From assembly GCF_900103645.1 (NCBI RefSeq), contig NZ_FNHP01000002.1, positions 1 through 64,000 of the forward strand: a stretch of DNA of 64,000 nucleotides. The letters run 5' to 3'. The notes beneath the pieces are model-generated. The model was not told where the DNA came from. It was given only the letters and a program-made list of their open reading frames with translations, and did not search any database. The DNA is from Oryzisolibacter propanilivorax. Its GTDB lineage: Bacteria; Pseudomonadota; Gammaproteobacteria; Burkholderiales; Burkholderiaceae_C. The position numbers and the translations under genes were made by a program. Of this stretch, positions 37,719-46,026 are shown in pieces (the first letter of the stretch is position 1; the number at the start of each line of letters is the position of its first letter).

Positions 37719-38402
37719 ATGGCGCAACGTTCCCGGCGCACCCGATCCGGCCAGTCCGCGGCGTTGCTGGCGGCCCTGCTGGCTTGCTTGCCGGCCATGG
37801 CGATGGCCACGCAGGCCCGGCCATCTGCCGCCCAGACCGCTGACACGGCACAACGCCAGCCCCAGCCGCCCCGCCTGCCGCGCGAGGTGCAGGCAACGCT
37901 CGACTGGGTGCGCGCCAGCGGCAACAACGCCGGCCTGCCGTTCGCGCTGATCGACAAGCGCGGCGCGGCGGTGCATCTGTTCGACGCCGAGGGCAGTTGG
38001 CAGGCCTCGTCGCCGGTGCTGCTGGGCCTGGCCAAGGGCGATCACTCGGTGCCGGGCATTGGCGAGCGCCCCATCGCCCAGATCGCCCCGCACGAGCGCA
38101 CCACCCCGGCCGGGCGCTTCGTCACCGAGCCGGGCGAGAACCTGCAGGGCACGGACATCGTGTGGGTGAGCTACGACGACGCGATCTCCATGCACCGCGT
38201 GCGCCCGACCAATCCGGCCGAGCGGCGGCTGCAGCGCTTGGCCAGCGCGACAGCGAAGGACAACCGCATCTCCTACGGCTGCATCAACGTGCCGGCGCGC
38301 TTTTACGACCGCTTCATTGCGCCGACGCTGGGGCGGGCGCCGGGCGTGGTCTATGTGCTGCCGGAGACGCAGTCGGCGGCAGCATTCTTCGGTTTCGACT
38401 GA
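37719..38402 (+). CDS. L,D-transpeptidase (YkuD-fold) family protein
   Basis: This 227-residue envelope protein has an N-terminal signal sequence (SAALLAALLACLPAMAMA) and a C-terminal YkuD-type catalytic domain. The active-site cysteine lies in NRISYGCINVPARFYDRF (about residues 186-203), and an upstream histidine lies near AISMHRV. Such enzymes form 3-3 peptidoglycan crosslinks or attach proteins to it. The start MAQRSRRTRSG has a GGGAGATTCC leader. The preceding terminator indicates its own promoter lies within the short gap or that it relies on read-through. Confidence 0.82.
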   Translation: MAQRSRRTRSGQSAALLAALLACLPAMAMATQARPSAAQTADTAQRQPQPPRLPREVQATLDWVRASGNNAGLPFALIDKRGAAVHLFDAEGSWQASSPVLLGLAKGDHSVPGIGERPIAQIAPHERTTPAGRFVTEPGENLQGTDIVWVSYDDAISMHRVRPTNPAERRLQRLASATAKDNRISYGCINVPARFYDRFIAPTLGRAPGVVYVLPETQSAAAFFGFD

Positions 38403-38409
38403 GACGCTG

Positions 38410-39732
38410 TCAGTGCGCCGGCGTGGCCGGCGCGCCGTCCTGCTGGCCGCGCGACAGCAGCGCGTTCAGGATGATGGCGCCGAAGGTGGCGGTGCCGATG
38501 CCGCCCAGGGCGAAGTCGCCGAACTTCAGCGTGAACTCGCCCGTGCCCAGGATCAGCGTGATGGCGGCGACCAGCAGGTTGCTGCTGCGCGAGAAGTCCA
38601 CCCGGTTGTCGACCCAGATCTTGGCGCCGGCAATCGCAATCAGGCCGAACACCACGATGGACACGCCGCCCATGACCGGCAGCGGAATTGCCTGGATCAG
38701 CGCCCCGAACTTCGGGGAAAAGCCCAGCAGCACGGCGATCAGCGCCGCCACCAGGAACACCGCCGTCGAGTAGATGCGCGTGGCAGCCATGACGCCGATG
38801 TTCTCGGCATAGGTCGTCACCCCCGTGCCGCCCACCGCGCCGCTGACCATGGTGGCCACGCCGTCGCCGATGAAGGCCCGGCCCATGTACTGGTCCAGAT
38901 TGCGTCCGGTCATGGCCGTAACGGCCTTGATGTGGCCCAGGTTCTCGGCCACCAGGATGATGACCACCGGCACGATCAGCAGCATCGCCGGGCCGCTGAA
39001 CACCGGCGCGTGGAACTGCGGCATGCCGACCCAGGCGGCAGCGGCCACGCCCGACAGGTCCACCGGCTTGCCCAGCCCCAGGCCGTTGGTCAGCAGCGCG
39101 TAGGCGATGCTGGCCACGATCAGCCCGACCAGGATCAGCAGGCGCTGCACCATGCCGCGCGTGAACACCGCCACCAGCGCCACGCAGACGAAAGTGAGCG
39201 CCTGCATCCAGGCCTCGAAGTTGTTCGCCGCCATGTTCTTGACCGGGACAGCCGCCAGGTTCAGCCCGATCACCGCCACCACCGCGCCGGTGACCACCGG
39301 CGGCATGAAGCGCTCGATCCAGCCGGTGCCGATCACGTGCACCAGCACGCCGACGAGCGCATACACCGCGCCGCAGGCGATGATGCCGCCCAGCGCCAGA
39401 CCGATGGCCTCGTTCGGCCCCTTGCCGGCATAGCCGGTGGCGGCGATGACCACGCCGATGAAGGCGAACGACGAACCCAGATAGCTGGGCACCCGGCCGC
39501 CAGTGATCAAAAAGAAGATCAGCGTGCCGATGCCGCTCATGAACACCGCCAGGTTCGGGTCGAACCCCATCAGGATCGGTGCCAGCACCGTCGAGCCGAA
39601 CATGGCGATGACGTGCTGCACGCCCATCAACCCGGTCTGCGGCCAGGGCAGGCGCTCCTCCGGGCCAATGACCCCGCCCGTGCGCAGCACGTCGGCGCTG
39701 CGCTCCCGCCATTGAAACCATCCTATTGCCAT
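38410..39732 (-). CDS. Uracil/xanthine permease family transporter (NCS2, UraA/RutG-like)
   Basis: This 440-residue inner-membrane nucleobase:proton symporter has about 14 hydrophobic segments. Family stretches are LMGVQHVIAMFGSTVLAPIL near the N terminus, GSSFAFIGVVIAATGY, NLGHIKAVTAMTGR and GGTGVTTYAENIGVMAATR. The N terminus and MGVQHVIAMFGSTVLAP fit the UraA/RutG branch, so uracil is the likely substrate. The start MAIGWFQWRER is chosen because the longer frame is not family-like. It converges on the L,D-transpeptidase gene with 7 bp between stops. Confidence 0.88.
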   Translation of the reverse strand: MAIGWFQWRERSADVLRTGGVIGPEERLPWPQTGLMGVQHVIAMFGSTVLAPILMGFDPNLAVFMSGIGTLIFFLITGGRVPSYLGSSFAFIGVVIAATGYAGKGPNEAIGLALGGIIACGAVYALVGVLVHVIGTGWIERFMPPVVTGAVVAVIGLNLAAVPVKNMAANNFEAWMQALTFVCVALVAVFTRGMVQRLLILVGLIVASIAYALLTNGLGLGKPVDLSGVAAAAWVGMPQFHAPVFSGPAMLLIVPVVIILVAENLGHIKAVTAMTGRNLDQYMGRAFIGDGVATMVSGAVGGTGVTTYAENIGVMAATRIYSTAVFLVAALIAVLLGFSPKFGALIQAIPLPVMGGVSIVVFGLIAIAGAKIWVDNRVDFSRSSNLLVAAITLILGTGEFTLKFGDFALGGIGTATFGAIILNALLSRGQQDGAPATPAH

Positions 39733-40080
39733 CGTGTGCTCCTGCGCGTCAGAAAAAAGGTGGCGCGATGGTAGAGACTTTGTGGAGCGCTGGCGCGTTT
39801 CACATGAAAAACGGCACCAGCCCTTTATTTGCAATGGCCTGCAGCTATCAAAACCAAAGCAAAACCGTCCATCAATGGCAGCGGCCCGCCTGCGCCGCGG
39901 CCTGGCCGGCGCCCGTCACCGCCTGGCTGGCCGTCAGCGCGCCCGCCAGCACGGCAGCGGCACCGCTGCTGGCGTCGGGACCGTCGAAGGTCGCCTCTCC
40001 GGCGGCGAACGGTCCGGTAGTGGCCTGTGGTGCTGCGCGCGGCAAAGGTCCAGGCGGCGCTGGCCGCCGCGTGTCACCGG
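39733..40080. other. Gene-free stretch with one repeat copy
   Basis: This 348-bp gap between the UbiM-like gene and the permease gene holds a repeat copy (39804-39858) and about 220 bp of GC-rich sequence. A minus-strand frame is open across 39872-40080, but it has no credible start of its own, continues as a shadow of the neighbouring gene, and codes an Ala/Gly-rich string. No gene is called here. Confidence 0.5.
39804..39858 (-). repeat. Dispersed intergenic repeat, copy 8
   Basis: On the minus strand the copy reads TTTGGTTTTGATAGCTGCAG, then GCC, an AT-rich spacer, AAAGGGCTGGTGCCG and a T-run. It lies upstream of the permease gene, in its probable leader. Confidence 0.75.
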
Positions 40081-41358
40081 CTACACGCCGGCTGCCGGCA
40101 TGCGCGCCGGCCAGGCCGGGCGCCGCCCGGTCAGCTGGCTGACGATGGCCGCCTGCAGCGGCGGCAGGCGCAGCGCGCCGGCCAGCACCGCGCGACGCGC
40201 CAGGCGCGGCAGCGCGCGCGTGTCGGTGTACAGCCGCACGATGGCGTTGGTGCCCTGGAAGATCGGCCAGGCGTGCAGGTGCTGCTGGCGCGCATAGGGC
40301 TGCAGCACGCCGGGCGCGCCGATGTCCAGCCCGCGCGTGCGCGCATCGGCCAGCACCCGGCCCAGCGTCTCGACGCCGGCCAGCCCCAGGTTGTAGCCGT
40401 GCGCGGTGACCGGGTGCATGCCCACGGCGGCGTCGCCCAGCAGCGCGCAGCGCGGGCCGGTGAAGCGGTGCGCGTAAACGGCCACCAGCGGATAGGCGTG
40501 GCGCTCGCCCGTGAGTTGCATGGCGCCCAGGCGATGGTCGAACTGCTCGGCGACGCGGTCGGCGAAGTCCTGCGGCGCCAGCGCCAGCAGCGCCTGCGCC
40601 TGCGCGCTGTCGGCGGTGACCACGGCCGAGCACAGCGGCGCGCCGTCCACCACATCGTCCGGCAGCGGCAGTACCGCCAAGGTGCGGTCGTAGCCGAAGC
40701 ATTCGTGCGCCACCTGGTCGTGCGGTCGCTCGCAGCGCATGCGGCAGACGATGACGGTGCGGCCGAAGTCGGTCATCGACGCGCCGATGCCCAGCTGGCG
40801 GCGCGTGGCCGAGTAGCGGCTGTCGGCGGCCACCACCAGCGGCGCGCGCAGGCGCTGCGTGGCGCCTTCGGGCGCGCCGGCCGGCAGGTACTCGACCTCG
40901 GCATGCGCGCTGGTGGTGCCCACGCGTTGCACGCGCGCGCCGGTCAGCAGGCGCACATCCGGCGCATGGCGAGCCACCTCCCAGGCGGTGCGCCGCAGCG
41001 CGTGGTTGGGCACGATCCAGCCCAGGTGCTCCACACCGCTGCCGCCGGCGTGCAGGTGCAGCGGTCGGCGCGCGCCGACCGGGCCGTCGTGCACCTCGGC
41101 GGCGCGCAGCAGGCCGACCTCGTGCGCGGCCAGGCGCTGCCAGCTGCCCAGGCGCTGCAGCAGTGCCACGCTGGGGTGCGTCAGCGCGATCTCGCGGCCG
41201 TCGGGCGCAGGGTCGGCCAGCCGCGCCTCATCCTGCAGCTCCAGCACCGTGGCGCTCAGGCCGGCTTGGCCCAGGCCGGCCGCCAGCGACAGCCCGGCCG
41301 GGCCGCCGCCGACGATGAGCACATCGCAATCGTGAGAGGAGGAAGGGCTTGGGTTCAT
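40081..41358 (-). CDS. ubiM: UbiM-like ubiquinone biosynthesis hydroxylase
   Basis: This 425-residue FAD-dependent monooxygenase of the UbiH/UbiF/Coq6 family adds ring hydroxyls in ubiquinone synthesis. It has the FAD motif VLIVGGGPAGLSLAAGL (about residues 13-29), the unusual PDGREIALTHPS segment, and the second FAD motif GPRCALLGDAAVGMHPVTAH with GYNLGLAGVETL. The HPVTAHGYNLG form and the DGREIALTH segment point to the UbiM branch rather than UbiH or UbiF. It is a single gene in this window, and the position hydroxylated is inferred from the family. Confidence 0.75.
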   Translation of the reverse strand: MNPSPSSSHDCDVLIVGGGPAGLSLAAGLGQAGLSATVLELQDEARLADPAPDGREIALTHPSVALLQRLGSWQRLAAHEVGLLRAAEVHDGPVGARRPLHLHAGGSGVEHLGWIVPNHALRRTAWEVARHAPDVRLLTGARVQRVGTTSAHAEVEYLPAGAPEGATQRLRAPLVVAADSRYSATRRQLGIGASMTDFGRTVIVCRMRCERPHDQVAHECFGYDRTLAVLPLPDDVVDGAPLCSAVVTADSAQAQALLALAPQDFADRVAEQFDHRLGAMQLTGERHAYPLVAVYAHRFTGPRCALLGDAAVGMHPVTAHGYNLGLAGVETLGRVLADARTRGLDIGAPGVLQPYARQQHLHAWPIFQGTNAIVRLYTDTRALPRLARRAVLAGALRLPPLQAAIVSQLTGRRPAWPARMPAAGV

Positions 41359-41565
41359 GGCGATACGAAATAGGCGGGAAAACGGTCGCAGCCAGTATGG
41401 CAGGGCGAGGCCCTGACGAGCCGGGCGCGGGATTGTCGGCCGCCCGGCGCGGCCCACCTTGCCCTGCGTCAAGGACCGTCCAGCCATGCGGCGCGTTCCT
41501 ACGGCGGCCGCCGAAGCGCCACCCTACAGTGACAGATCCCACCCACTCTCAGCAAAGGATCCGCC

Positions 41566-41805
41566 ATGCGCGTGGACATCTACCGCCGCCCCGAAGCCCA
41601 AGGACGCTTTTCCCACCTGGTCGTGCCCGAGGGCAAGCCCATCCCGCAGGAGGCCATCAACACCGACTGGACCAGCGAGAAGCGCGGCGTGGAGATGGAC
41701 GAGACGCAAGGCCACTGGGACGAGCTGGGCATCCCCGAGCCCGGCCGCCAGCTGCGCGACAAGGGCTATGCCATCACCAGCGTGAAAGAGCAGCCCCGGC
41801 AGTGA
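41566..41805 (+). CDS. Conserved small soluble protein (DUF6139-like)
   Basis: This 79-residue protein begins MRVDIYRRPEAQGRFSHLVV and continues with GKPIPQEAINTDW and a C-terminal IPEPGRQLRDKGYAITSV. It has no signal peptide or membrane segment and is charged throughout. It resembles a small Burkholderiales-specific family (I believe DUF6139) of unknown function; that assignment is from memory. It stands alone between the UbiM-like gene (divergent) and acetoacetyl-CoA synthetase (62 bp downstream). Confidence 0.7.
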   Translation: MRVDIYRRPEAQGRFSHLVVPEGKPIPQEAINTDWTSEKRGVEMDETQGHWDELGIPEPGRQLRDKGYAITSVKEQPRQ

Positions 41806-41867
41806 CGCGGCGCGGCACTGTCGCCTGCGGCATCGCGCGCCGCCGGCGATGCCGCTAGGCTGCGCCG

Positions 41868-43976
41868 ATGGAGACAACCCGCACCCCCGTCGCGGCGACC
41901 CTGCCGGTGCCGCGCATTCGCCGCTATCAGGAATGGCTGCAGGCCCGGCACGGGCTGGCATTCCAGGATTACGACGCGCTGTGGCGCTGGTCCACGACCG
42001 AGCTAGAGGCCTTCTGGCACAGCGTCTGGGAGTACTTTGCCATCCAGTCGCCCACGCCGTACACGGCGGTGCTGGAGCGCAACGTCATGCCGGGGGCGCG
42101 CTGGTTTCCCGGCGCGCAGGTCAATTACGCGCGCCAGGTGCTGCGCCATGTGGAGGCGGCGCACGCCGCCGGCCAGCCGGCGCTGATCGCCTGCAACGAA
42201 CGCGGCCAGCGGCGCGACATCTCCTGGCCCGAACTGCGCCGCCAGTGCGCGGCCCTGGCGCTGCACCTGCGCGCGCAGGGCGTGCAGCCCGGCGACCGGG
42301 TTGCCGCCTACCTGCCCAACATCCCCGAGACCATCGTCGCCCTGCTGGCCTGCGCCAGCATCGGCGCCGTCTGGAGCGTGTGCGCCCCCGACATGGGCAC
42401 GGCCGCGGTGCTGGACCGCTTCCGCCAGATCACGCCCAAGGTGCTGATCGCCATTGACGGCGTGACCTACGGCGGGCGCGAGCACGACCGCGGCGCCGTG
42501 CTGCAGGAGTTGCGCGCGCAGCTGCCCAGCGTGCAGCACGTGGTGCTGGTGAACGGCCTGGAGGCGCCGCGCGCCGCGCCGGACTGCCAGCCCTGGGCCG
42601 CTGCCGTCGCGCGCGACGACGCCGAGGTGGCGGCTTTCGAGCCGCTGTGGCTGGCCTTCGACCACCCGCTGTGGATCGTCTATTCCAGCGGCACCACCGG
42701 CCTGCCCAAGCCCATCGTGCACGGCCACGGCGGCATGCTGCTGGTCAAGCTGCAGCAGGCCACGCTGCACTGCGATATCGGCTGCAGCTACGCGCCCGAG
42801 ACCCTGGGCGAGCGCTTCCACTGGTACAGCTCCACCGGCTGGGTGATGTGGAACGCCCAGGTCGGCGGGCTGCTGGGCGGCACCACCTGCGTGCTGTACG
42901 ACGGCCACCCGGGCGGCAGCCGCGACAACCCTGACTGGAGCGTGCTGTGGCGCATGGCGGCCGAGACCGGCGTGACCTTCTTTGGCGCCGGCGCGGCCTT
43001 TTATGGCAGCTGCATGAAGGCCGGCCTGCAGCCGACGCAGTGCGGCGACCTGTCGGCCATCCGGGCGCTGGGCAGCACCGGCTCACCGCTGTCGGCCGAG
43101 GTGCAGCAGTGGGGCACCGACTTCTTCCGCCAGGCGCACGCCGCCGCGCCGGGCCACCCGGGTGCCGACATCTGGTGGTGCAACATCTCTGGCGGCACGG
43201 ACTTCGCCGGCTCCTTCCTGGGCGGCAACCGCGAGCTGCCGCAGCACCTGGGCCGGCTGCAGTGCCGCATGCTGGGCGCGGCGGTGCAGGCCTGGGACGA
43301 CGCCGCGCGCCCGGTGCTGGACGCGGTGGGGGAGCTGGTGTGCACCCAGCCCATCCCGTCCATGCCGTTGTACCTGTGGGGCGATGCGGACGGGGCGCGC
43401 CTGCACGCCAGCTACTTCGCCATGTACCCGCCGGGGCACGGGCGCCGGCCTGGCGGTGGCGACCTGGGGCCGGAAGCAGGAAGCGTCTGGCGCCATGGCG
43501 ACTGGATCGAGATCGGCTCGGCCGCGCATCCGGGCTGCGTCATCTACGGGCGCAGCGACGCCACCATCAACCGCCACGGCCTGCGCATGGGCACCAGCGA
43601 GGTCTACGCCGCCGTCGAGGCCCTGCCCGAAGTGCTGGACAGCCTGGTGGTGGACCTGGAATACCTGGGCCGCGACAGCTTCATGCCGCTGTTCGTCGTG
43701 CTGCGCAGCGGCGCGGTGCTGGACGAGCCGCTGCGCGAGCGCGTCCGCGGCGCGATCCGCGCGGCGTTGAGCCCGCGCTTCGTGCCCGACGAGATCGTGC
43801 AGGTGGCCGAGGTGCCGCGCACCCTGAGCGGCAAGAAGCAGGAGCTGCCCATCAAGAAACTGCTGCTGGGCCAGCCCCTGGCGCAGGTGGTGAACCGCGA
43901 CGCGATGGCCAATCCGGATTGCCTGGGCTGGTATGTGGCCTACGCCGAACAGCGCGGCCATGTTGCTGGCTCCTGA
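41868..43976 (+). CDS. Acetoacetyl-CoA synthetase
   Basis: This 702-residue cytosolic AMP-forming ligase activates acetoacetate. It has an acetyl-CoA synthetase N-terminal lid (YQEWLQARHGLAFQDYDALW), the P-loop WIVYSSGTTGLPKPIVHGHG (about residues 264-283), FHWYSSTGWVMWN, GGTDFAGSFLGGN, and the C-terminal catalytic-lysine region LSGKKQELPIKKLLLG. Length and the GGTDFAGSF motif favour acetoacetyl-CoA over acetyl-CoA synthetase. It is the first gene of the acyl-CoA metabolic region and ends 9 bp from the convergent LysR gene. Confidence 0.92.
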   Translation: METTRTPVAATLPVPRIRRYQEWLQARHGLAFQDYDALWRWSTTELEAFWHSVWEYFAIQSPTPYTAVLERNVMPGARWFPGAQVNYARQVLRHVEAAHAAGQPALIACNERGQRRDISWPELRRQCAALALHLRAQGVQPGDRVAAYLPNIPETIVALLACASIGAVWSVCAPDMGTAAVLDRFRQITPKVLIAIDGVTYGGREHDRGAVLQELRAQLPSVQHVVLVNGLEAPRAAPDCQPWAAAVARDDAEVAAFEPLWLAFDHPLWIVYSSGTTGLPKPIVHGHGGMLLVKLQQATLHCDIGCSYAPETLGERFHWYSSTGWVMWNAQVGGLLGGTTCVLYDGHPGGSRDNPDWSVLWRMAAETGVTFFGAGAAFYGSCMKAGLQPTQCGDLSAIRALGSTGSPLSAEVQQWGTDFFRQAHAAAPGHPGADIWWCNISGGTDFAGSFLGGNRELPQHLGRLQCRMLGAAVQAWDDAARPVLDAVGELVCTQPIPSMPLYLWGDADGARLHASYFAMYPPGHGRRPGGGDLGPEAGSVWRHGDWIEIGSAAHPGCVIYGRSDATINRHGLRMGTSEVYAAVEALPEVLDSLVVDLEYLGRDSFMPLFVVLRSGAVLDEPLRERVRGAIRAALSPRFVPDEIVQVAEVPRTLSGKKQELPIKKLLLGQPLAQVVNRDAMANPDCLGWYVAYAEQRGHVAGS

Positions 43977-43985
43977 TTGCGGGTC

Positions 43986-44912
43986 TCACGCCGCGCCACC
44001 CGCATCCCGGGGCGCCGCCGCGCCCCGTGCCCAGTGCAGCGCGTGCTCGGCGAAGCGCTCCACCACCCGGTTCGCGGTACCGGGCAACCGCGCCAGGGCG
44101 ATGCCCAGGTGGAAGCCGGGCGGGTTGTCGGTGAGGGGCAGGCACTTCACGCCGGGCGGCGCCATGCGCCGCGCCACGCCGGCCACCAGCCCCACGCCCA
44201 TGCCGGATGCCACCAGGCTCATGATGGTCTGCACCTGCATCGCCTCCTGCGCCACGCGCGGGGCGAAGCCTGAGAACTGGCAGCGCAGCATGGCCAGCGC
44301 GCACAGGCCGGGCACCTTGTCGCGCGGGTACATGATGAACGACTCGTGCGCGGCCTCGCACAGCGCCAGCGACTCGCACCGGGCCAGTGCGCTGCCCTGT
44401 GGCACGGCCAGCACGAAGTCGTCGCGGTCCAGCGGCAACAGGCTGAAGCCGCTGGGATCGAGCACCGGGTAGCGCAGCAGCCCGGCATCGAAGCGGCGCG
44501 ACAGCAGTCCTTCCAGGATGTCGGAGGACGTGGCCTCGGTCAGCTCCAGCGCGATCTTGGGGTGGTGCTCGCGCAGCGAAGGGATCAGCTGCGGCAACAG
44601 CGCGTAGGTGGCCGAGCCGATGATGCCCAGGCGCACCCGCCCGCCTTCACCGCTGTGCGCGTCGGCCACTGCCTGGCGGCACTGCTCGGCATGCCGCAGC
44701 GCCAGTCGCGCGTCATGCAGCATGGCCTGACCGGCGTGGGTCAGCACCACGCCCGTGCTGGTGCGCTCGAAGAGCGCGCTGCCCAGCTCCTGCTCCAGCT
44801 TGCGGATCGAAACCGACAGCGGCGGCTGCGCCATGTGCAGCCGCTCGGCGGCACGGTGGAAATTGCCGGTGTCGGCCAGGGCGACGAACTGGCGCAGTTG
44901 TCTCAAGTTCAT
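43986..44912 (-). CDS. LysR-family regulator of the first catabolic block
   Basis: This 308-residue regulator has an N-terminal helix-turn-helix (MNLRQLRQFVALADTGNFHR, AERLHMAQPPLSVSIRKLEQ) of the CatR/BenM-like branch. The effector-binding domain keeps RLGIIGSATYALLPQLI and the GMGVGLVAGVARRM segment. It is divergent from a Bug substrate-binding protein gene. A palindromic T-N11-A type site lies immediately before its own start codon (44915-44933), which suggests autoregulation and control of the downstream genes. The ligand is probably a carboxylate or CoA ester of the pathway (inference). Confidence 0.92.
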   Translation of the reverse strand: MNLRQLRQFVALADTGNFHRAAERLHMAQPPLSVSIRKLEQELGSALFERTSTGVVLTHAGQAMLHDARLALRHAEQCRQAVADAHSGEGGRVRLGIIGSATYALLPQLIPSLREHHPKIALELTEATSSDILEGLLSRRFDAGLLRYPVLDPSGFSLLPLDRDDFVLAVPQGSALARCESLALCEAAHESFIMYPRDKVPGLCALAMLRCQFSGFAPRVAQEAMQVQTIMSLVASGMGVGLVAGVARRMAPPGVKCLPLTDNPPGFHLGIALARLPGTANRVVERFAEHALHWARGAAAPRDAGGAA

Positions 44913-44914
44913 GC

Positions 44915-44933
44915 CGATATCCGAGAAGTATCG
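44915..44933. promoter_or_regulatory. LysR-type binding site (T-N11-A palindrome)
   Basis: The sequence CGATA-TCCGAGAAG-TATCG is a perfect 5-bp-arm palindrome holding the T-N11-A arrangement of LysR sites. It lies 3 bp upstream of the LysR start codon and about 104 bp upstream of the divergent Bug gene. Binding by the adjacent LysR protein is inferred from position. Confidence 0.6.
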
Positions 44934-45036
44934 ATTACGGTATTTTTAATATTAGACAGTAGTTTTCTTGCTGCTTAGAGTGTTTCCCAAGGCTGAAGCA
45001 GCCCGGCGACCCATCACCCGCATGCAGGAGACTTTC

Positions 45037-46026
45037 ATGCAGCACCAGCGCAGAACCACCCTGGCCGCTTTCGCGGGCGCAGCCCTGTTGACCCTGGCCG
45101 GCAGCTTGGCGCCCGTGGCCGCGACGGCGCAGGACTTCCCTTCCCGGACCATCCGGTTCGTCGTGCCCTTCGGCCCGGGCAGCGGCACCGACACCTCGGC
45201 GCGCTACTTCGCCCGCAAGCTGCAGGACCTGACGGGCCAGCCGGTGGTGGTTGAGAACAAGCCCGGTGCCAATGGCTTCATCGCCGTCAAGCAGGTGCTG
45301 GCGGCTCCGGCCGACGGCTACACCGTCTTCATCGGCAGCAATTCGACGCTGGCGGTGAACGCCGCGCTGTTCCGCCAGCTGCCCTATGACCCGGTGCAGG
45401 ACCTGGCGCCGCTGGCGATGATGATGCGCTCGCCCGCCATGCTGGCCGTGCGCCCGCAGGCGCCCTATGCCGATCTGCAGGGCCTGATCGCCTACGCCAA
45501 GGCACACCCTGGCGAGATCAACTTCGGCGCCGGCTCGGCCGGCTACCAGCTGATGGGCGAGCTGCTCAACGACAGCGCCGGCATCCGGACCGTACATGTG
45601 CCCTTCAAGGGCGCGGGCGAGGCCATGACGGCACTGGCCGCCGGCACGGTGGATTTCGGCTTTGCCGAAGTCACGGCGGTACAGGAGCTGGCCCGGGGCG
45701 GGCGCGTGAAGGTGCTGGCGGTGGCGGCGGACCGGCGCGTGCCGACGTCACCGGACATCCCCACGGCCAGCGAGGCCGGGCTGCCGGGCTTCGAGGCCTA
45801 CACCTGGGTGGGCGCCATGGTCAGCGCCGCGACGCCCGCGGCGCTGACCACCAGGCTCGCCGAGCTGTTCACCGCCATCTCGCGCATGGACGAGACGCAC
45901 GCGTTCTACGAGCGCCTGGGCGCTACGCCGATGACCGGCGGGCCGGCGCAGATGCATGCTTTCCAGAAACAGGAAATCGCCCTGTGGAAACGCATCGTCG
46001 TCCAGGCCAAGGTGCCGCTGCAATGA
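45037..46026 (+). CDS. Bug-family (tripartite tricarboxylate transporter) substrate-binding protein 1
   Basis: This 329-residue periplasmic carboxylate-binding protein has a signal peptide (LAAFAGAALLTLAGSLAPVA, cut after ATAQ). Bug signatures follow: IRFVVPFGPGSGTDTSARYF, GQPVVVENKPGANGFIAVKQ and HVPFKGAGEAMTALAAG. GGAG lies 7 bp before the ATG at 45037. Its stop overlaps the CoA-transferase start (ATGA). No TctA/TctB membrane subunits are in the window, so it either shares a remote transporter or acts as a sensor protein. Confidence 0.9.
   Translation: MQHQRRTTLAAFAGAALLTLAGSLAPVAATAQDFPSRTIRFVVPFGPGSGTDTSARYFARKLQDLTGQPVVVENKPGANGFIAVKQVLAAPADGYTVFIGSNSTLAVNAALFRQLPYDPVQDLAPLAMMMRSPAMLAVRPQAPYADLQGLIAYAKAHPGEINFGAGSAGYQLMGELLNDSAGIRTVHVPFKGAGEAMTALAAGTVDFGFAEVTAVQELARGGRVKVLAVAADRRVPTSPDIPTASEAGLPGFEAYTWVGAMVSAATPAALTTRLAELFTAISRMDETHAFYERLGATPMTGGPAQMHAFQKQEIALWKRIVVQAKVPLQ

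Noticed and set aside
39872-40702. 276-codon minus-strand frame across the UbiM-like gene 3' part and the adjacent gap
   Set aside because: Most of it is a shadow of the UbiM-like gene, and the part in the gap (39872-40080) has no start, ribosome binding site or recognisable sequence.
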